Below, in pieces: positions 1-10,664 of a stretch of 64,000 bases of DNA. Source of the DNA: Mycolicibacterium cosmeticum. Its GTDB lineage: Bacteria > Actinomycetota > Actinomycetes > Mycobacteriales > Mycobacteriaceae. How positions within the stretch are numbered: the first letter of the stretch is position 1; each line of letters opens with the position of its first letter. The position numbers and the translations under genes were made by a program. Location of the stretch: contig NZ_CCBB010000003.1 in NCBI RefSeq assembly GCF_000613185.1, positions 124,001 to 188,000 of the forward strand, given 5' to 3'. The notes below the pieces were generated by a model. That model had not been told where the DNA came from and did no database searches. It worked only from the letters and a program-made list of their open reading frames with translations.

Positions 1-1718
1 CGGGCTTCACCGAGCTGACCCGCATCGCGCGGGAGCACTGTGACGGGTGGGTGGGCCTGGCCGCCGCGGGAGCCGGCACCGGCGACCAGGCCGGCCGGGT
101 CATCGAAACCATCTGGCGCACCGCCGCGACGCTGGGCGTCCTGCAGCGCAATATCGAGCTGAGCCCCGGCGCGCTGGGCTTCATCTATGACACCGGGTTG
201 TATCTGCAGTTCCGGGCGACCGACCGCGACGATATCCAGCTCGCGTATGCCGCCACCCTGGCCGATTCCGGTGACTTCGCCGCCGCGGACAGCCTGGTCG
301 CCGAGCTGGTCGAGCGCAGGCCGCACTGGCTGCAGGCGCGCTGGGTCCGGGTCGCGATCTTCCACCGCACCCGCCGGTGGGCCGACGTGGTGCGCCTGCT
401 CACCCCCGTCGTCAACGATCCCGCCCTCGACCAGCACTACGCGCACGCCGCCCGGGTGACCCTCGGTATCGCGCTGGCCAACCTCGGCATGTTCGCCCCG
501 GCGATCTCGCACCTGGAGGACCCGGACGGCCCGGTCGCGGTGGCCGCCGTCGACGGCGGCCTGGCCAAGGCGCTGTCGCTGCGCGCCCAGGGCGAGACCG
601 AGGAGGCGGCCGACGTGCTGGCCGCGTTGTACGCCGCCAATCCCGAACACGCGGGAATCGAAGAGGCGCTGCAGGATTCGTCATTCGGGTTGAACACCAC
701 CACCGCTGCCCGGATCGACGCGCGCACCGATCCGTGGGATCCGGGCACCGAGCCGGGTGAGGCCGATTTCGTCGACCCGGGAGCCAAGGAGCGCAAGGCG
801 CACCTGCTCACCGAGGCCGAGGCCGAACTGGCCGAGTTCATCGGCCTCGACGAGGTCAAATACCAGGTGGCCCGGCTGAAGAGTTCGGTCGCGATGTCGA
901 TCCGGCGCCAGGAGCGCGGCCTGGCCGTCGCCCAGCGCACCAACCACCTGGTGTTCGCCGGCCCACCCGGCACGGGTAAGACCACCATCGCCCGTGTCGT
1001 CGCCAAGATTTATTGCGGCCTGGGCCTTTTGAAGAAGGAGACGGTGCGCGAGGTGCACCGCGCCGACCTCATCGGTCAGCACATCGGCGAAACCGAAGCC
1101 AAGACCAACGCCATCATCGACAGCGCCCTGGACGGCGTGCTGTTCCTCGACGAGGCCTACGCGCTGGTGTCCACCGGCGCCAAGAACGACTTCGGTCTGG
1201 TGGCCATCGACACCCTGCTGGCCCGGATGGAGAACGACCGCGACCGGCTGGTGGTCATCGTGGCCGGCTACCGCGCCGACCTGGACCGCTTCCTGGACAC
1301 CAACGAGGGCCTGCGTTCCCGCTTCACCCGCAGCATCGACTTCCCGTCCTACAGCGCCCCGGAACTCGTCGAGATGGCGATGCGGATGGCCGAGAAGCGC
1401 GACAGCGTGTTCGAGACGGCGGCACACGACGAGATGGAGAAACTGTTCGCGCAGCTGGCGCAGGGAACGACCCCCGATGCCAACGGCGTGCCGCGGCGCA
1501 GCCTCGACATCGCCGGTAACGGCCGCTTCGTCCGAAACCTCGTGGAACGTTCCGAAGAGGAACGCGAATACCGATTGGACCACATGCCGCGATCGATCGG
1601 CGCCGCCGCGGATTCCGACGACTTCACCGACGACGAATTGATGACCATCACCGCCGATGACGTGAGCCGCTCGGCCGGCCCGCTGTTGCGCGGCCTCGGA
1701 CTGACGGTGCCCGAATGA
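1..1718 (+). CDS. eccA3: EccA3, ESX-3 AAA+ ATPase (5' end outside window)
   Basis: Cytosolic AAA+ ATPase of the ESX-3 type VII secretion system, thought to release EspG chaperones from PE/PPE substrates. The reading frame is open from base 3 with recognisable EccA residues before the first GTG at 51, so the true start lies upstream of the window. The N-terminal part is the TPR-like domain; the C-terminal AAA+ domain has Walker A GPPGTGKTT (bases 960-986) and Walker B VLFLDEAYA (about 1138-1164). About 570 residues are visible, against about 630 in the M. tuberculosis protein, from memory. Its stop overlaps the eccB3 start as ATGA. The regulatory region expected upstream (IdeR/Zur in known ESX-3 loci) is not in view. 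Confidence 0.97.
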   Translation, partial: GFTELTRIAREHCDGWVGLAAAGAGTGDQAGRVIETIWRTAATLGVLQRNIELSPGALGFIYDTGLYLQFRATDRDDIQLAYAATLADSGDFAAADSLVAELVERRPHWLQARWVRVAIFHRTRRWADVVRLLTPVVNDPALDQHYAHAARVTLGIALANLGMFAPAISHLEDPDGPVAVAAVDGGLAKALSLRAQGETEEAADVLAALYAANPEHAGIEEALQDSSFGLNTTTAARIDARTDPWDPGTEPGEADFVDPGAKERKAHLLTEAEAELAEFIGLDEVKYQVARLKSSVAMSIRRQERGLAVAQRTNHLVFAGPPGTGKTTIARVVAKIYCGLGLLKKETVREVHRADLIGQHIGETEAKTNAIIDSALDGVLFLDEAYALVSTGAKNDFGLVAIDTLLARMENDRDRLVVIVAGYRADLDRFLDTNEGLRSRFTRSIDFPSYSAPELVEMAMRMAEKRDSVFETAAHDEMEKLFAQLAQGTTPDANGVPRRSLDIAGNGRFVRNLVERSEEEREYRLDHMPRSIGAAADSDDFTDDELMTITADDVSRSAGPLLRGLGLTVPE

Positions 1719-3289
1719 GCCCACAGGACAACGACGACCGCCGCGAGTTCGCTTCGCGCACACCGGTGAACGAGAACCCGGACCAGATCCGCCATCGGCG
1801 CGGGTTCGTCACCCGGCACCAGGTGTCGGGCTGGCGGTTCATGATGCGCCGCATCGCCTCCGGGGTCGCCTTGCACGACACCCGGATGCTGGTGGATCCC
1901 TTGCGCAGCCAGAGCCGTGCGGTGCTCGTCGGTGCCCTGGTGTTGGTCACCGGGCTGGCCGGCTGTTTCGTGTTCTCGTTGATCCGGCCCGCCGGGGACG
2001 CCGGCGCGTCCACCATCCTGGCCGACCGGGACACCTCCGCGCTGTACGTACGCATCGGGGACGTGGTGCATCCCGCCCTCAACCTCACCTCGGCCCGGTT
2101 GATCGCCGGCCGGCCGGACAATCCGACACTGGTCAAGAGCAGCGAGATCGACCGGTTCGCCCGCGGCAACCTGATCGGGATCCCGGGTGCGCCGGAACGC
2201 ATGGTGCAGAACACCTCTCGGTCGGCGGACTGGACGGTGTGCGACGCGACCGCGTCGTCTCCCGTCGCCCCGGCGGGTGTCACCGTACTGGCCGGGCCTG
2301 CGGACCAGTCCGGTGAGCGGGCCGCCGCGCTGCCGCCCGGCCGTGTCGTCCTGGTGCAGAACGTGGGTGGCGTGCACGCCGGGACGTGGCTGTTGTGGAA
2401 CGGCAAGCGCAGCCCGATCGACCTGGGTAACCGGGCCATCACCGATGCGCTCGGCCTGGGCGCCGACATCCCCGCCCCGCGGGTCATCGCGCCCGGCCTG
2501 TTCAATGCCATTCCGGAATCGGCGCCGCTGGTGGCCCCCACGCTGCCCGGCGCCGGCGCCCCGCCCCGTTTCGCGTTGCCGGTGCCGGTCCCCGTCGGTG
2601 CCGTAGTGGCCGCCTACGAGGCGAACAACAGCATTCGCTACTACGCCGTGCAGGCCGATGGCGTGCAACAGATCTCGCCGGTGCTGGCGGCCATGTTGCG
2701 CAACACCGATTCGTACGGCCTGCAACAGCCGCCGCGGCTCGGTGCCGATGACGTGGCCCGGCTCCCGGTGGCGTCGGGTATCGACACCGCTGCCTACCCG
2801 GCCGAGGAGGTGACCCCGGCGGACGCCGCCGCCGATCCGGTGACCTGCGCACACTGGTCCAAGCCGGCCGGCGCCACCGAAAGCTCGCTGACCCTGCTGG
2901 CCGGGGCCGCCCTGCCGCTCCCGGACGGGCTGCGCACCGTCGACCTGGTGGGAGCCGGCTCCGGCGGCACCGCCGACCGGGTCGCCCTGCCGCCGGGTCG
3001 GGGCTACTTCGTCCAGTCGGTGGGCGCGGAAGCCGGTGCCCCACAATCAGGTTCGGTCTTCTGGGTGAGCGATACCGGCGTTCGGTACGGCATCGACACC
3101 GTCGGCGACACCAAGGCTGTCGAGGCGCTGGGCCTGACCCCGCCGCCGGTGCCCATCCCGTGGTCGGTGCTCACGCAGTTCGCGGCCGGGCCGACGCTGT
3201 CGCGCGCCGACGCGCTGGTCGCTCACGACGCCCTGCCCGCCGACCCCAAACCTGGCGTGGTCACCACCGCGCGCGAGGGAGAAAACTGA
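1715..3289 (+). CDS. eccB3: EccB3, ESX-3 core membrane component
   Basis: Core subunit of the ESX-3 membrane complex with a mostly periplasmic C-terminal region. The 524-residue protein has a basic N-terminus (about residues 1-65), one transmembrane helix (about 69-92, [20 protein letters not shown]), then a long repeat-bearing periplasmic domain. The ATG is embedded in the eccA3 stop (ATGA). The stop overlaps the eccC3 ATG by one base. Known EccB proteins form the periplasmic part of the hexameric complex with EccC, EccD and EccE. Length and gene order fit ESX-3. Confidence 0.97.
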   Translation: MSPQDNDDRREFASRTPVNENPDQIRHRRGFVTRHQVSGWRFMMRRIASGVALHDTRMLVDPLRSQSRAVLVGALVLVTGLAGCFVFSLIRPAGDAGASTILADRDTSALYVRIGDVVHPALNLTSARLIAGRPDNPTLVKSSEIDRFARGNLIGIPGAPERMVQNTSRSADWTVCDATASSPVAPAGVTVLAGPADQSGERAAALPPGRVVLVQNVGGVHAGTWLLWNGKRSPIDLGNRAITDALGLGADIPAPRVIAPGLFNAIPESAPLVAPTLPGAGAPPRFALPVPVPVGAVVAAYEANNSIRYYAVQADGVQQISPVLAAMLRNTDSYGLQQPPRLGADDVARLPVASGIDTAAYPAEEVTPADAAADPVTCAHWSKPAGATESSLTLLAGAALPLPDGLRTVDLVGAGSGGTADRVALPPGRGYFVQSVGAEAGAPQSGSVFWVSDTGVRYGIDTVGDTKAVEALGLTPPPVPIPWSVLTQFAAGPTLSRADALVAHDALPADPKPGVVTTAREGEN

Positions 3290-6200
3290 TGAGCCGCTTG
3301 ATTTTCGAGGCCCGGCGGCGCCTGCCCGCGCCGGAGGTCCGTAAGGGCGCCATCACCATCGAGGCGCCGCCCACACTGCCGCGCCTGGTGCCACCGTCGC
3401 TGCTGCGCCGGGTGTTGCCGTACCTGATCGTCATCCTGATCGTGGGCATGATCGTGGCGCTGGTGGCCACGGGTATGCGGCTGATCTCCCCGACGACACT
3501 GTTCTTCCCGTTCGTGCTGCTGCTGGCCGCCACCGCGCTGTACCGGGGTTCGGACAACAAGTTGCGCACCGAGGAGATCGACGCCGAACGCGCCGACTAC
3601 CTGCGCTACCTTTCGGTGGTTCGGGACAACGTGCGGGCGCAGGCTCAGGCCCAGCGCGCGGCGCTGGACTGGTCACACCCGGATCCCGAACTGCTGGCGG
3701 CAATCCCGGGCACCCGCAGGCAGTGGGAGCGCGACCCGCACGACACCGACTTCCTGGTGCTGCGGGCCGGTCTGCACGATGCGCCGTTGTCGGTCGCGCT
3801 GCGCGTCAAGGACGCCGTCGACGAGGTCGACCTGGAACCGGTCTCGCACACCACGCTGCGCGGTCTGCTGGACGTGCACCGCACCGTGCGTGCCGTGCCT
3901 GCCGGGATCGAGGTGGCCAAGGTTTCCCGGATCACCGTGCTCGGTGATCGCGACGAGGTGCGGGGTGCGGTGCGGGCCTGGCTCGCGCAGGCGGTCACCT
4001 GGCACGACCCCGCGGTGCTCGGGGTGGCCCTGGCCACCCCCGACCTGGAGGCGCCGGACTGGTCGTGGCTCAAGTGGTTGCCGCACGCCGACATTCCCGG
4101 TGCCGCCGACGGCGTCGGACCGGCCCGCTATCTGGCGACCGGCACCGACGAATTGCGCGCGCTGCTGGCGCCGGTGCTCACCGACCGCGGCCCGTTCACC
4201 GGCGAAATCGCGGGCAAGCACCTGCTGATCGTGCTCGACGATCCGGAGATCGACCCCGACGAGATTCTCGACCGGACCGGGGCGGCCGGTGTCACGCTGG
4301 TGCATCGGAGCACCAAAGAGCCGCACCGCGAACAATATTCGGATCCGGAGCGGCCGATCCTCAAGGTCGCCGACGGCAGGATCGTCCGGTGGCAGAACGG
4401 GGGCTGGCAGCCCTACATCGACGCCGCCGACACGTTGTCGGCCGCCGCGGCCACCCACCTGGCACGCCGGTTGGCCCGCTGGGACTCCAATCCCGACCAG
4501 GCGCGCACCGCCGCCTCGGGTGCCTCGACGTTCACCACGCTGTTCGGCATCCCGGATGCCTCGGCGCTCGATGTCGCGAGCCTGTGGGCGCCGCGCAGCC
4601 GCGAGGACGAACTGCGGGTGCCCATCGGCGTGACGGCCACCGGTGAACCGTTGATCTTCGATCTCAAGGACGAGGCCGAGGGCGGCATGGGTCCGCACGG
4701 CCTGATGATCGGGATGACCGGATCGGGCAAATCGCAGACGTTGATGTCGATCCTGTTGTCGCTGTTGACCACCCACCCGGCCGACCGGCTCATCGTCATC
4801 TACGCCGACTTCAAGGGTGAGGCCGGGGCCGACATCTTCCGGCACTTCCCGCAGGTCGTCGCCGTCATCTCCAACATGGCCGAGAAGCGGTCGCTGGCCG
4901 ACCGGTTCGCCGACACCCTGCGCGGTGAGGTGGCCCGGCGGGAACAGCTGCTCAGGGACGCCGGCCGCGCGGTGCAGGGCAGCGCGTTCAACTCGGTGAC
5001 CGAATACGAGGCGGCCAGGGAATCGGGGGTGGCCGGTGCCGCTGATCTGCCCCCCATCCCGACATTGTTCGTGGTGGCCGACGAGTTCACCCTGATGCTG
5101 GCCGAGCATCCCGAGTACGCCGACCTGTTCGATTACGTGGCGCGCAAGGGCCGATCGTTCCGGATCCACATCCTGTTCGCATCGCAGACCCTGGACGTCG
5201 GCCGGATCAAGGACATCGACAAGAACACCTCCTACCGGATCGGCCTGAAGGTGGCCAGCCCGTCGATCAGCCGGCAGATCATCGGCGTGGAGGACGCCTT
5301 CCACATCGAGGCCGGGCGGGAGCACAAGGGCGAGGGCTTCCTGGTGCCCGCCCCCGGCGCGACGCCCATCAAGTTCCGCAGCACCTATGTCGACGGCATC
5401 TACGACCCGCCGCGCACCGCGCGTTCCGTGGTGGTGCAGTCGCTTCCGGAACCGCAGCTGTTCACCGCGGGCCGGGTGGAGCCGGCGGTGGAGACCGTGA
5501 TCCTGTCGAGTGAGCCGGACGAGGCACCGATCCCGCGCAAGCTGATCACCACCATCGGCGAGCAACTGGCGGCCTACGGTCCGAAGGCGCCGCAGCTGTG
5601 GCTGCCCCCGCTGGAGGAATCCATCCCGCTGGCCGAGCTGCTGGGCCGCGCAGCGACGGGAATCGACCCGATCGCCGAGCATCAGTTCCGCTGGCCGCTG
5701 GGCGAGATCGACAAGCCGTTCGAGATGCGCCGGGACACACTGGTCTTCGCGGCCGACTCGGCGGCGGGCAACGTCGTGGTGCACGGTGGGCCGAAGTCCG
5801 GTAAGTCGGGCGCGTTGCAGACGTTCATGCTGTCGGCGGCGGCCCTGCACGCCCCGGGCGAGGTCAGCTTCTACGTGCTGGACTACGGCGGCGGGCAGCT
5901 GGCGCCGATGGCCGACCTGGCCCACGTGGGTGCGGTTGCCTCACCGCTGGAGCCCGAGCGCATCCGCCGCACCTTCGCCGAACTGGAGCAGTTGCTGCGG
6001 GCCCGGCAGGAACGCGGCTCGGCGGCCGGTGCCGGCGGGTACGCCGACGGCCACGGCGAGGTCTTCCTGCTCATCGACAACCTGTACGCCTTCAGCCGCG
6101 ACAACGTCGACACCTTCAACACCCGTAACCCCTTGCTGGCCAAGGTGACCGAACTGGTCAACACCGGGTTGGCGTACGGCATCCACGTGGTGATCACCAC

Positions 6201-7263
6201 GCCGAACTGGCTCGAGGTGCCGCTGGCCATGCGTGACGGGCTGGGTCTGCGCCTGGAGCTCAAGCTGAATGATTCGCACGACAGCAATGTCCGGGTGGTC
6301 GGCGCGCTGCGCAGGCCTGCCGAGGCCGTGCCCGCCGACCAGCCGGGCCGTGGCCTGACCATGGCAGCCGAGCACTTCCTGTTCGCCGAGCCGGATCTGC
6401 GCCTGATTCCCGCGATCAACGCCAAGTACCCGGATCGGCGCGCCCCGGAGGTGCGGTTGCTGCCGACGCAGCTGTCCCCGGAGGTGTTGGGCCCGTTGTA
6501 CGTCGGTTCCGAGCAGGTGGTCATCGGCCAGCGCGAACAGGATCTGCGCCCGGTGGCGATCGACTTCGCCCGCAACCCGCTGATGATGGTGTTCGGGGAC
6601 ACCCGCTCGGGCAAGACCACCCTGCTGCGGCACCTGATCCGCACCATCCGGGAGGGCTCGACCGAAGATCAGGCCGCGTTCACCGTCGTGGACCGCCGCC
6701 TGCAACTGGTGGACGAGCCGCTGTTCCCCGACAACGAGTACACCGCCAACATCGACCGCATCACGCCCGCGATGCTCGGGCTGTCCGCGTTGATCGACAA
6801 ACGCCGGCCACCGGCCGGGTTGTCACCGCAGGAACTGCGCAACTGGACGTACACGGGGCACACCCACTACCTGATCATCGACGACGTCGACCAGATCCCG
6901 GACGGGCCCGCCGTCAGCGGACCGTACGTCGGGCAGCGGCCGTGGACACCGTTGCTGGGCTTGCTGTCGCAAGCCGGGGACCTGGGGCTGCGGGTCATCG
7001 TCACCGCGCGGGCCAGCGGGTCGGCGCACGCGGTGATGACCGCGCCGCTGCTGCGCAGGCTCAACGACCTGCAGGCGAACATCCTCATGCTCTCGGGCAG
7101 CGCGGCCGACGGCGGCAAATTGCGTGGCCACCGGTTCCACCGGCTGCCCCCCGGGCGTGCCGTGCTGCTGAGCGACAGTGCCGACGCCACCCACGTGCAG
7201 TTGGTGAATCCCTTCGCTGCAGAGCATGTTTCGGCCAGTACAAACGGAAAGGAATACAGCTGA
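3289..7263 (+). CDS. eccC3: EccC3, ESX-3 FtsK/SpoIIIE-type triple ATPase
   Basis: Motor ATPase of ESX-3, 1324 residues. The frame is open upstream to 3160, but the ATG at 3289 is preferred: it follows GAGGGAG with normal spacing, overlaps the eccB3 stop (TGATG), and gives the conserved [16 protein letters not shown] start. Two transmembrane helices lie at about residues 45-90. Three nucleotide-binding domains follow, with Walker A motifs GMTGSGKS (475-482), GGPKSGKS (833-840) and GDTRSGKT (1103-1110). In this family the first domain is essential and the later ones bind substrate signals. The stop overlaps the PE5 ATG. Confidence 0.97.
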   Translation: MSRLIFEARRRLPAPEVRKGAITIEAPPTLPRLVPPSLLRRVLPYLIVILIVGMIVALVATGMRLISPTTLFFPFVLLLAATALYRGSDNKLRTEEIDAERADYLRYLSVVRDNVRAQAQAQRAALDWSHPDPELLAAIPGTRRQWERDPHDTDFLVLRAGLHDAPLSVALRVKDAVDEVDLEPVSHTTLRGLLDVHRTVRAVPAGIEVAKVSRITVLGDRDEVRGAVRAWLAQAVTWHDPAVLGVALATPDLEAPDWSWLKWLPHADIPGAADGVGPARYLATGTDELRALLAPVLTDRGPFTGEIAGKHLLIVLDDPEIDPDEILDRTGAAGVTLVHRSTKEPHREQYSDPERPILKVADGRIVRWQNGGWQPYIDAADTLSAAAATHLARRLARWDSNPDQARTAASGASTFTTLFGIPDASALDVASLWAPRSREDELRVPIGVTATGEPLIFDLKDEAEGGMGPHGLMIGMTGSGKSQTLMSILLSLLTTHPADRLIVIYADFKGEAGADIFRHFPQVVAVISNMAEKRSLADRFADTLRGEVARREQLLRDAGRAVQGSAFNSVTEYEAARESGVAGAADLPPIPTLFVVADEFTLMLAEHPEYADLFDYVARKGRSFRIHILFASQTLDVGRIKDIDKNTSYRIGLKVASPSISRQIIGVEDAFHIEAGREHKGEGFLVPAPGATPIKFRSTYVDGIYDPPRTARSVVVQSLPEPQLFTAGRVEPAVETVILSSEPDEAPIPRKLITTIGEQLAAYGPKAPQLWLPPLEESIPLAELLGRAATGIDPIAEHQFRWPLGEIDKPFEMRRDTLVFAADSAAGNVVVHGGPKSGKSGALQTFMLSAAALHAPGEVSFYVLDYGGGQLAPMADLAHVGAVASPLEPERIRRTFAELEQLLRARQERGSAAGAGGYADGHGEVFLLIDNLYAFSRDNVDTFNTRNPLLAKVTELVNTGLAYGIHVVITTPNWLEVPLAMRDGLGLRLELKLNDSHDSNVRVVGALRRPAEAVPADQPGRGLTMAAEHFLFAEPDLRLIPAINAKYPDRRAPEVRLLPTQLSPEVLGPLYVGSEQVVIGQREQDLRPVAIDFARNPLMMVFGDTRSGKTTLLRHLIRTIREGSTEDQAAFTVVDRRLQLVDEPLFPDNEYTANIDRITPAMLGLSALIDKRRPPAGLSPQELRNWTYTGHTHYLIIDDVDQIPDGPAVSGPYVGQRPWTPLLGLLSQAGDLGLRVIVTARASGSAHAVMTAPLLRRLNDLQANILMLSGSAADGGKLRGHRFHRLPPGRAVLLSDSADATHVQLVNPFAAEHVSASTNGKEYS

Positions 7264-7571
7264 TGACGCTGCGTGTCGTTCCCGAAGGTCTGACCGCGGC
7301 GGCCGCCGCGGTGGAGGCGCTCACCGCACGGCTGGCCGCGGCGCACGCCGCCGCCGCGCCGGTGGTGAACGCCGTACTGCCGCCGGCCGCCGACCCGGTG
7401 TCGCTGCAGACCGCTGCCGGTTTCAGCGCGGCGGGCACCGAGCACAACGCGGTCGCCGCGCTGGCCGTGGAGGAGCTGGGCCGGTCTGCCGCCGGGGTGG
7501 CCCAATCCGGCGCCAGTTACGCCGCCGGTGATGCGCTGGCCGCCTCGTCGTACCTGATCGCCCGCGGCTGA
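7263..7571 (+). CDS. PE5: PE family protein, PE5-like
   Basis: ESX-3 substrate that pairs with the adjacent PPE protein. The 102-residue protein consists of the PE helical hairpin only, starting [10 protein letters not shown] with the Pro-Glu pair at residues 7-8. A YxxxD secretion signal (YAAGD) is present near the C-terminus, as expected for the PE partner of a PE-PPE dimer. The ATG overlaps the eccC3 stop. The PPE gene begins 3 bases after the stop, indicating coupled expression. It has no PGRS or other C-terminal extension, the ancestral form found in ESX loci. Confidence 0.95.
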   Translation: MTLRVVPEGLTAAAAAVEALTARLAAAHAAAAPVVNAVLPPAADPVSLQTAAGFSAAGTEHNAVAALAVEELGRSAAGVAQSGASYAAGDALAASSYLIARG

Positions 7572-7574
7572 CCC

Positions 7575-9125
7575 ATGTTCACCCCCGTCTGGATGGCGCT
7601 GCCGCCCGAAGTGCACTCGGCACTGCTCAGCAGCGGTCCGGGACCCGGGCCGCTGCTGGCTGCCGCGGGGGCCTGGCAATCGCTCAGCGCCGAATACGCC
7701 TCCGCTGTCGCCGAACTGACCGCCACCCTGGGTACCGTCGGCGCCGGTTCGTGGGAAGGCCCGAGCGCGGAACAGTACATCGCCGCGCACCAGCCGTACC
7801 TGGCCTGGCTGGCCCAAGCGGGCGCCAACAGCGCGATCGCGGCCGCCCAGCACGAGACCGCGGCGGCCGCGTACAGCACCGCGCTGGCCACCATGCCGAC
7901 GCTCGCGGAACTGGCCGCCAATCACGTCATCCACGGAGTGCTGTTGGCCACCAACTTCTTCGGTATCAACACGATCCCGATCGCGGTGAACGAGGCCGAC
8001 TACGTCCGGATGTGGATCCAGGCGGCCACCGTGATGAGCACCTACCAAGCGGTGTCGGCGGCGACCGTCGCGGCCACACCCGCACTGCCGCCCGCGCCGA
8101 TGCTGGTGAAGCCCGGGGTCGGCGAGGCGGGCAACGCCACCGCGACGGCCACCCAATCGGTCGCGCAGGCACAGGCACTGGATTCCGGTACCGCGCTGGA
8201 CAGTTCGAACTCGATCCTGAGCTACCTGGAGTCCTACATCAAGTCGCTGCCGGGCGGCGACCTCATCTGGGACTTCCTGCAGAACCCGATCGGGACGACG
8301 CGGCAGATCATCATCGACTTCCTCACCAACCCGTCCGCGGCGCTGGTGCAGTGGGGACCGCTGCTGGCAGCGCTGTTGTACCAGGCCATCTTCCAGCCGG
8401 TCGGCTGGGGCACGTGGGGCGCGCTGCTCGTCGCCCCGTTCCTGCTCCCTGTGCTGGCCGGGGTCGGCCTCGGCATGCTGGGGCTGCTGGCGCTGCTGCC
8501 GGAACCGGAGGTACCCGCCGAGGCGGCGCCCGAGGCGCCGGCGCCGCAGCGGGCCGACCAGCCCAACGTGTGGCCGGTCGCCAGCGTCGCCCCGACCATC
8601 GGCACCCCGGCAGGCGCTCCGGCCGGGGCGCCGGCAGGTACGGCTCCCGCCGGCGCGCCCGCCGCCACCCCGGCCGCGGCCACCACCGTCGCCTACGCGG
8701 TGCGCGGTGGCGACCCCGGCGAGGGCTTCACCCCGGTGATCCGGGATCGCACCGCGGCCAAGGCGCCGGCCTCCGGATCGGCAGCCGCGGTGGGGTCGGC
8801 AGCGGCGCTGAGCGCCGCCGAACGCCGGAAACGGCGCCGCAAGAAGGCCGCCGAGATCCAGGATTTCGCGTATGCCGACGAGTACATGGACTACGACGAG
8901 AACGACGACCGCCCACCGGTGCCGCACGAGCAGGAGCCCGCGGTCACCGCGTCCACCCGCGGGGCGGGAACGATGGGCTTCACCGGCGCGGTGAGCGGTG
9001 ACGCCGAGGACACCACCGCCGCCGGCCTGACCGAACTGACCGGTGACCAATTCGGTGGTGGACCGGTCAATCCGATGTTGCCGGGTAACTGGCCATCCGA
9101 TGGACAAGGGGGACAACGCAACTGA
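7575..9125 (+). CDS. PPE4: PPE family protein, PPE4-like
   Basis: 516-residue PPE protein, the ESX-3 partner of the preceding PE5. The N-terminal PPE domain (about 1-180) contains LPPE at residues 10-13 and the WEGPSAEQY helix-turn segment. The middle is hydrophobic and helical. The C-terminal third is Ala/Pro-rich ([10 protein letters not shown] repeats), then basic ([11 protein letters not shown]), then acidic. EspG3, encoded downstream, is expected to bind the PPE domain. In M. tuberculosis and M. smegmatis the PE5-PPE4 pair is tied to siderophore-linked iron acquisition. A 52-base gap separates it from esxG. Confidence 0.95.
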   Translation: MFTPVWMALPPEVHSALLSSGPGPGPLLAAAGAWQSLSAEYASAVAELTATLGTVGAGSWEGPSAEQYIAAHQPYLAWLAQAGANSAIAAAQHETAAAAYSTALATMPTLAELAANHVIHGVLLATNFFGINTIPIAVNEADYVRMWIQAATVMSTYQAVSAATVAATPALPPAPMLVKPGVGEAGNATATATQSVAQAQALDSGTALDSSNSILSYLESYIKSLPGGDLIWDFLQNPIGTTRQIIIDFLTNPSAALVQWGPLLAALLYQAIFQPVGWGTWGALLVAPFLLPVLAGVGLGMLGLLALLPEPEVPAEAAPEAPAPQRADQPNVWPVASVAPTIGTPAGAPAGAPAGTAPAGAPAATPAAATTVAYAVRGGDPGEGFTPVIRDRTAAKAPASGSAAAVGSAAALSAAERRKRRRKKAAEIQDFAYADEYMDYDENDDRPPVPHEQEPAVTASTRGAGTMGFTGAVSGDAEDTTAAGLTELTGDQFGGGPVNPMLPGNWPSDGQGGQRN

Positions 9126-9177
9126 ACGCAGCACCCAACGTGACCAGCACTGATCGACACATCGAGAAGGAAATCCC

Positions 9178-9471
9178 ATGAGCATGCTCGACGCCCACAT
9201 CCCGCAGATCGTCGCCTCGGAGAGCGCCTTCGGAGCCAAGGCCGCGCTGATGCGCAGCACCATCGCCCAGGCCGAGCAGGCCGCGACGGCCTCACAGGCC
9301 TTCCACATGGGCGAGGCCTCGGCCGCGTTCCAGGCCGCGCACGCCCGTTTCATCGAGGTGGCCGCCCGGGTCAACGCCCTGCTGGACATCGCCCAGGCCA
9401 ATCTCGGCGACGCGGCGGGCACCTACGTGGCGCAGGACGCCGCCGCCGCCAGCAGCTACACCTCCATCTGA
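9178..9471 (+). CDS. esxG: EsxG, ESX-3 WXG100-family substrate
   Basis: 97-residue helical hairpin secreted by ESX-3 as a heterodimer with EsxH. The start [12 protein letters not shown] and the C-terminal YVAQD (YxxxD signal) match EsxG closely. The turn lacks a canonical WXG, as is usual for EsxG. The start follows GAGAAGGAAAT with good spacing. esxH begins 20 bases after the stop. The known EsxG-EsxH dimer is required for iron and zinc homeostasis and, in pathogens, blocks phagosome maturation. Confidence 0.97.
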   Translation: MSMLDAHIPQIVASESAFGAKAALMRSTIAQAEQAATASQAFHMGEASAAFQAAHARFIEVAARVNALLDIAQANLGDAAGTYVAQDAAAASSYTSI

Positions 9472-9491
9472 CCTTCCACCAGGAGAACACC

Positions 9492-9779
9492 ATGTCGCAG
9501 ATCATGTACAACTACCCGGCCATGCTGGGGCTCGCCGGTGAGATGGCCGGGTACGCGGGCGCTCTCAACGCGGTGGGCGCGGATATCGCCGCGGAGCAGG
9601 CCGCGCTGGGCAGCGCCTGGCAAGGTGACACCGGGATGACCTACCAGGCCTGGCAGGCCCAGTGGAACACCAGCATGAGCGAGCTGGTCCGGGCGTACCA
9701 GGCGATGGCCAGCACGCATGAGACCAACACCGTCGCGATGAACGCCCGCGACCAGGCCGAGGGCGCCAAATGGGGCTAG
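9492..9779 (+). CDS. esxH: EsxH, ESX-3 WXG100-family substrate
   Basis: 95-residue WXG100 protein (TB10.4 type) starting [18 protein letters not shown]. The WXG turn is WQG at residues 43-45. It is preceded by AGGAGAA 5-6 bases before the ATG, one of the best ribosome-binding sites in the operon, consistent with high-level substrate synthesis. The TAG stop is directly followed by the espG3 ATG. It forms a dimer with EsxG and is exported by ESX-3. Confidence 0.97.
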   Translation: MSQIMYNYPAMLGLAGEMAGYAGALNAVGADIAAEQAALGSAWQGDTGMTYQAWQAQWNTSMSELVRAYQAMASTHETNTVAMNARDQAEGAKWG

Positions 9780-10664
9780 ATGGCTGCTAACGCGGTCGAG
9801 CTGACCGTCGAGCAGGCCTGGTACCTCGCCGAGTTGACCGGCTCCGGCTCGTTCCCGTGGGTGCTGGCGATCACGCCGCCCTACAGCGAGCCGTCCGCCG
9901 GTGCCGGCTTCGCGGCCGACCGCACCGCCGAACTGGTCGACCTGGGCGTGTTGTCCGGCAGTGGGAGCGTCAATCCCGCTGTCGCCCGGTGGATCCGGAT
10001 GACCTGCCGGGCCCGGCAGTGGCTGGAGCTGCGGGTGGTGAGCCCCGGCGGCGGGATGCTGCGGGGTGTGGTCGGCAGGCAGGAGGGGCACACCGTCGTC
10101 GCGCTGCGCAGCGGCGGACTGGTGACGTTCACCGAGGTGGACCTCGCCGACCCGGGCGATATGGTGCCGGTGGTCACGGCCGGCCTGCAACGCCGGCGGC
10201 CGGCCGACTTCGACGAGTTCACCATACCCATGCGGGCCGGCGCGCGCGCGGACGAAAAGCTGCGCGGCGGAGCCGATCTCACCGAAGTCGTGGCCCACCT
10301 GGGTATCCCGGCGTCGGCGCGGCCGGTGGTGGAGGCGGTGTTCACCGGACCGCGCAGCTACGTCGAGATCGTGGCCGGTGAGCACCGGGACGGCTACCGG
10401 GTGAGCACCGAGGTCGGGGTCAGCGTCATCGACTGCGCCGCGGGACGCATCCTGGTGCACCCGCACCGGGCGTTCGACGGGGAATGGGTGTCGACCTTCA
10501 CCCCGGGTGACCTGCCGGCGATCGCCGCCGCGGTGGACCGCTTGACCGCAAGCCTGCCGGACGGCTCGTGGTTCGCCGACGCGAGGAACGATCGACCTTC
10601 AGCCGCACCGCCCAACCGAGATTTCGAACAGAGAACGGAAAACCGATGCCCGACAACACTGTGA
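9780..10664 (+). CDS. espG3: EspG3, ESX-3 PE/PPE chaperone
   Basis: Cytosolic chaperone that binds the tip of the PPE domain of ESX-3 PE-PPE pairs. The 294-residue sequence starts MAANAVELTVEQAWYLAELTG and keeps the conserved EspG blocks (DLGVLSGSGSVNPAVARWIR; RSYVEIVAGEH). It begins at the base after the esxH stop. The last 19 bases overlap the start of eccD3, so its C-terminal tail (about 20 Arg/Asn/Pro-rich residues) is encoded over the eccD3 ribosome-binding region. Confidence 0.95.
   Translation: MAANAVELTVEQAWYLAELTGSGSFPWVLAITPPYSEPSAGAGFAADRTAELVDLGVLSGSGSVNPAVARWIRMTCRARQWLELRVVSPGGGMLRGVVGRQEGHTVVALRSGGLVTFTEVDLADPGDMVPVVTAGLQRRRPADFDEFTIPMRAGARADEKLRGGADLTEVVAHLGIPASARPVVEAVFTGPRSYVEIVAGEHRDGYRVSTEVGVSVIDCAAGRILVHPHRAFDGEWVSTFTPGDLPAIAAAVDRLTASLPDGSWFADARNDRPSAAPPNRDFEQRTENRCPTTL

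Noticed and set aside
1349..3046. 565-codon minus-strand open frame over eccA3/eccB3
   Set aside because: Shadow of the ESX-3 genes with low-complexity Arg/Gly-rich translation.
3673..5925. 750-codon minus-strand open frame antisense to eccC3
   Set aside because: GC-rich shadow frame; composition is Arg/His/Gly/Val repeats with no domain, and eccC3 on the other strand is certain.
6867..9422. 851-codon minus-strand open frame across the PE/PPE/esxG genes
   Set aside because: Antisense shadow of four confident genes; no recognisable protein family.
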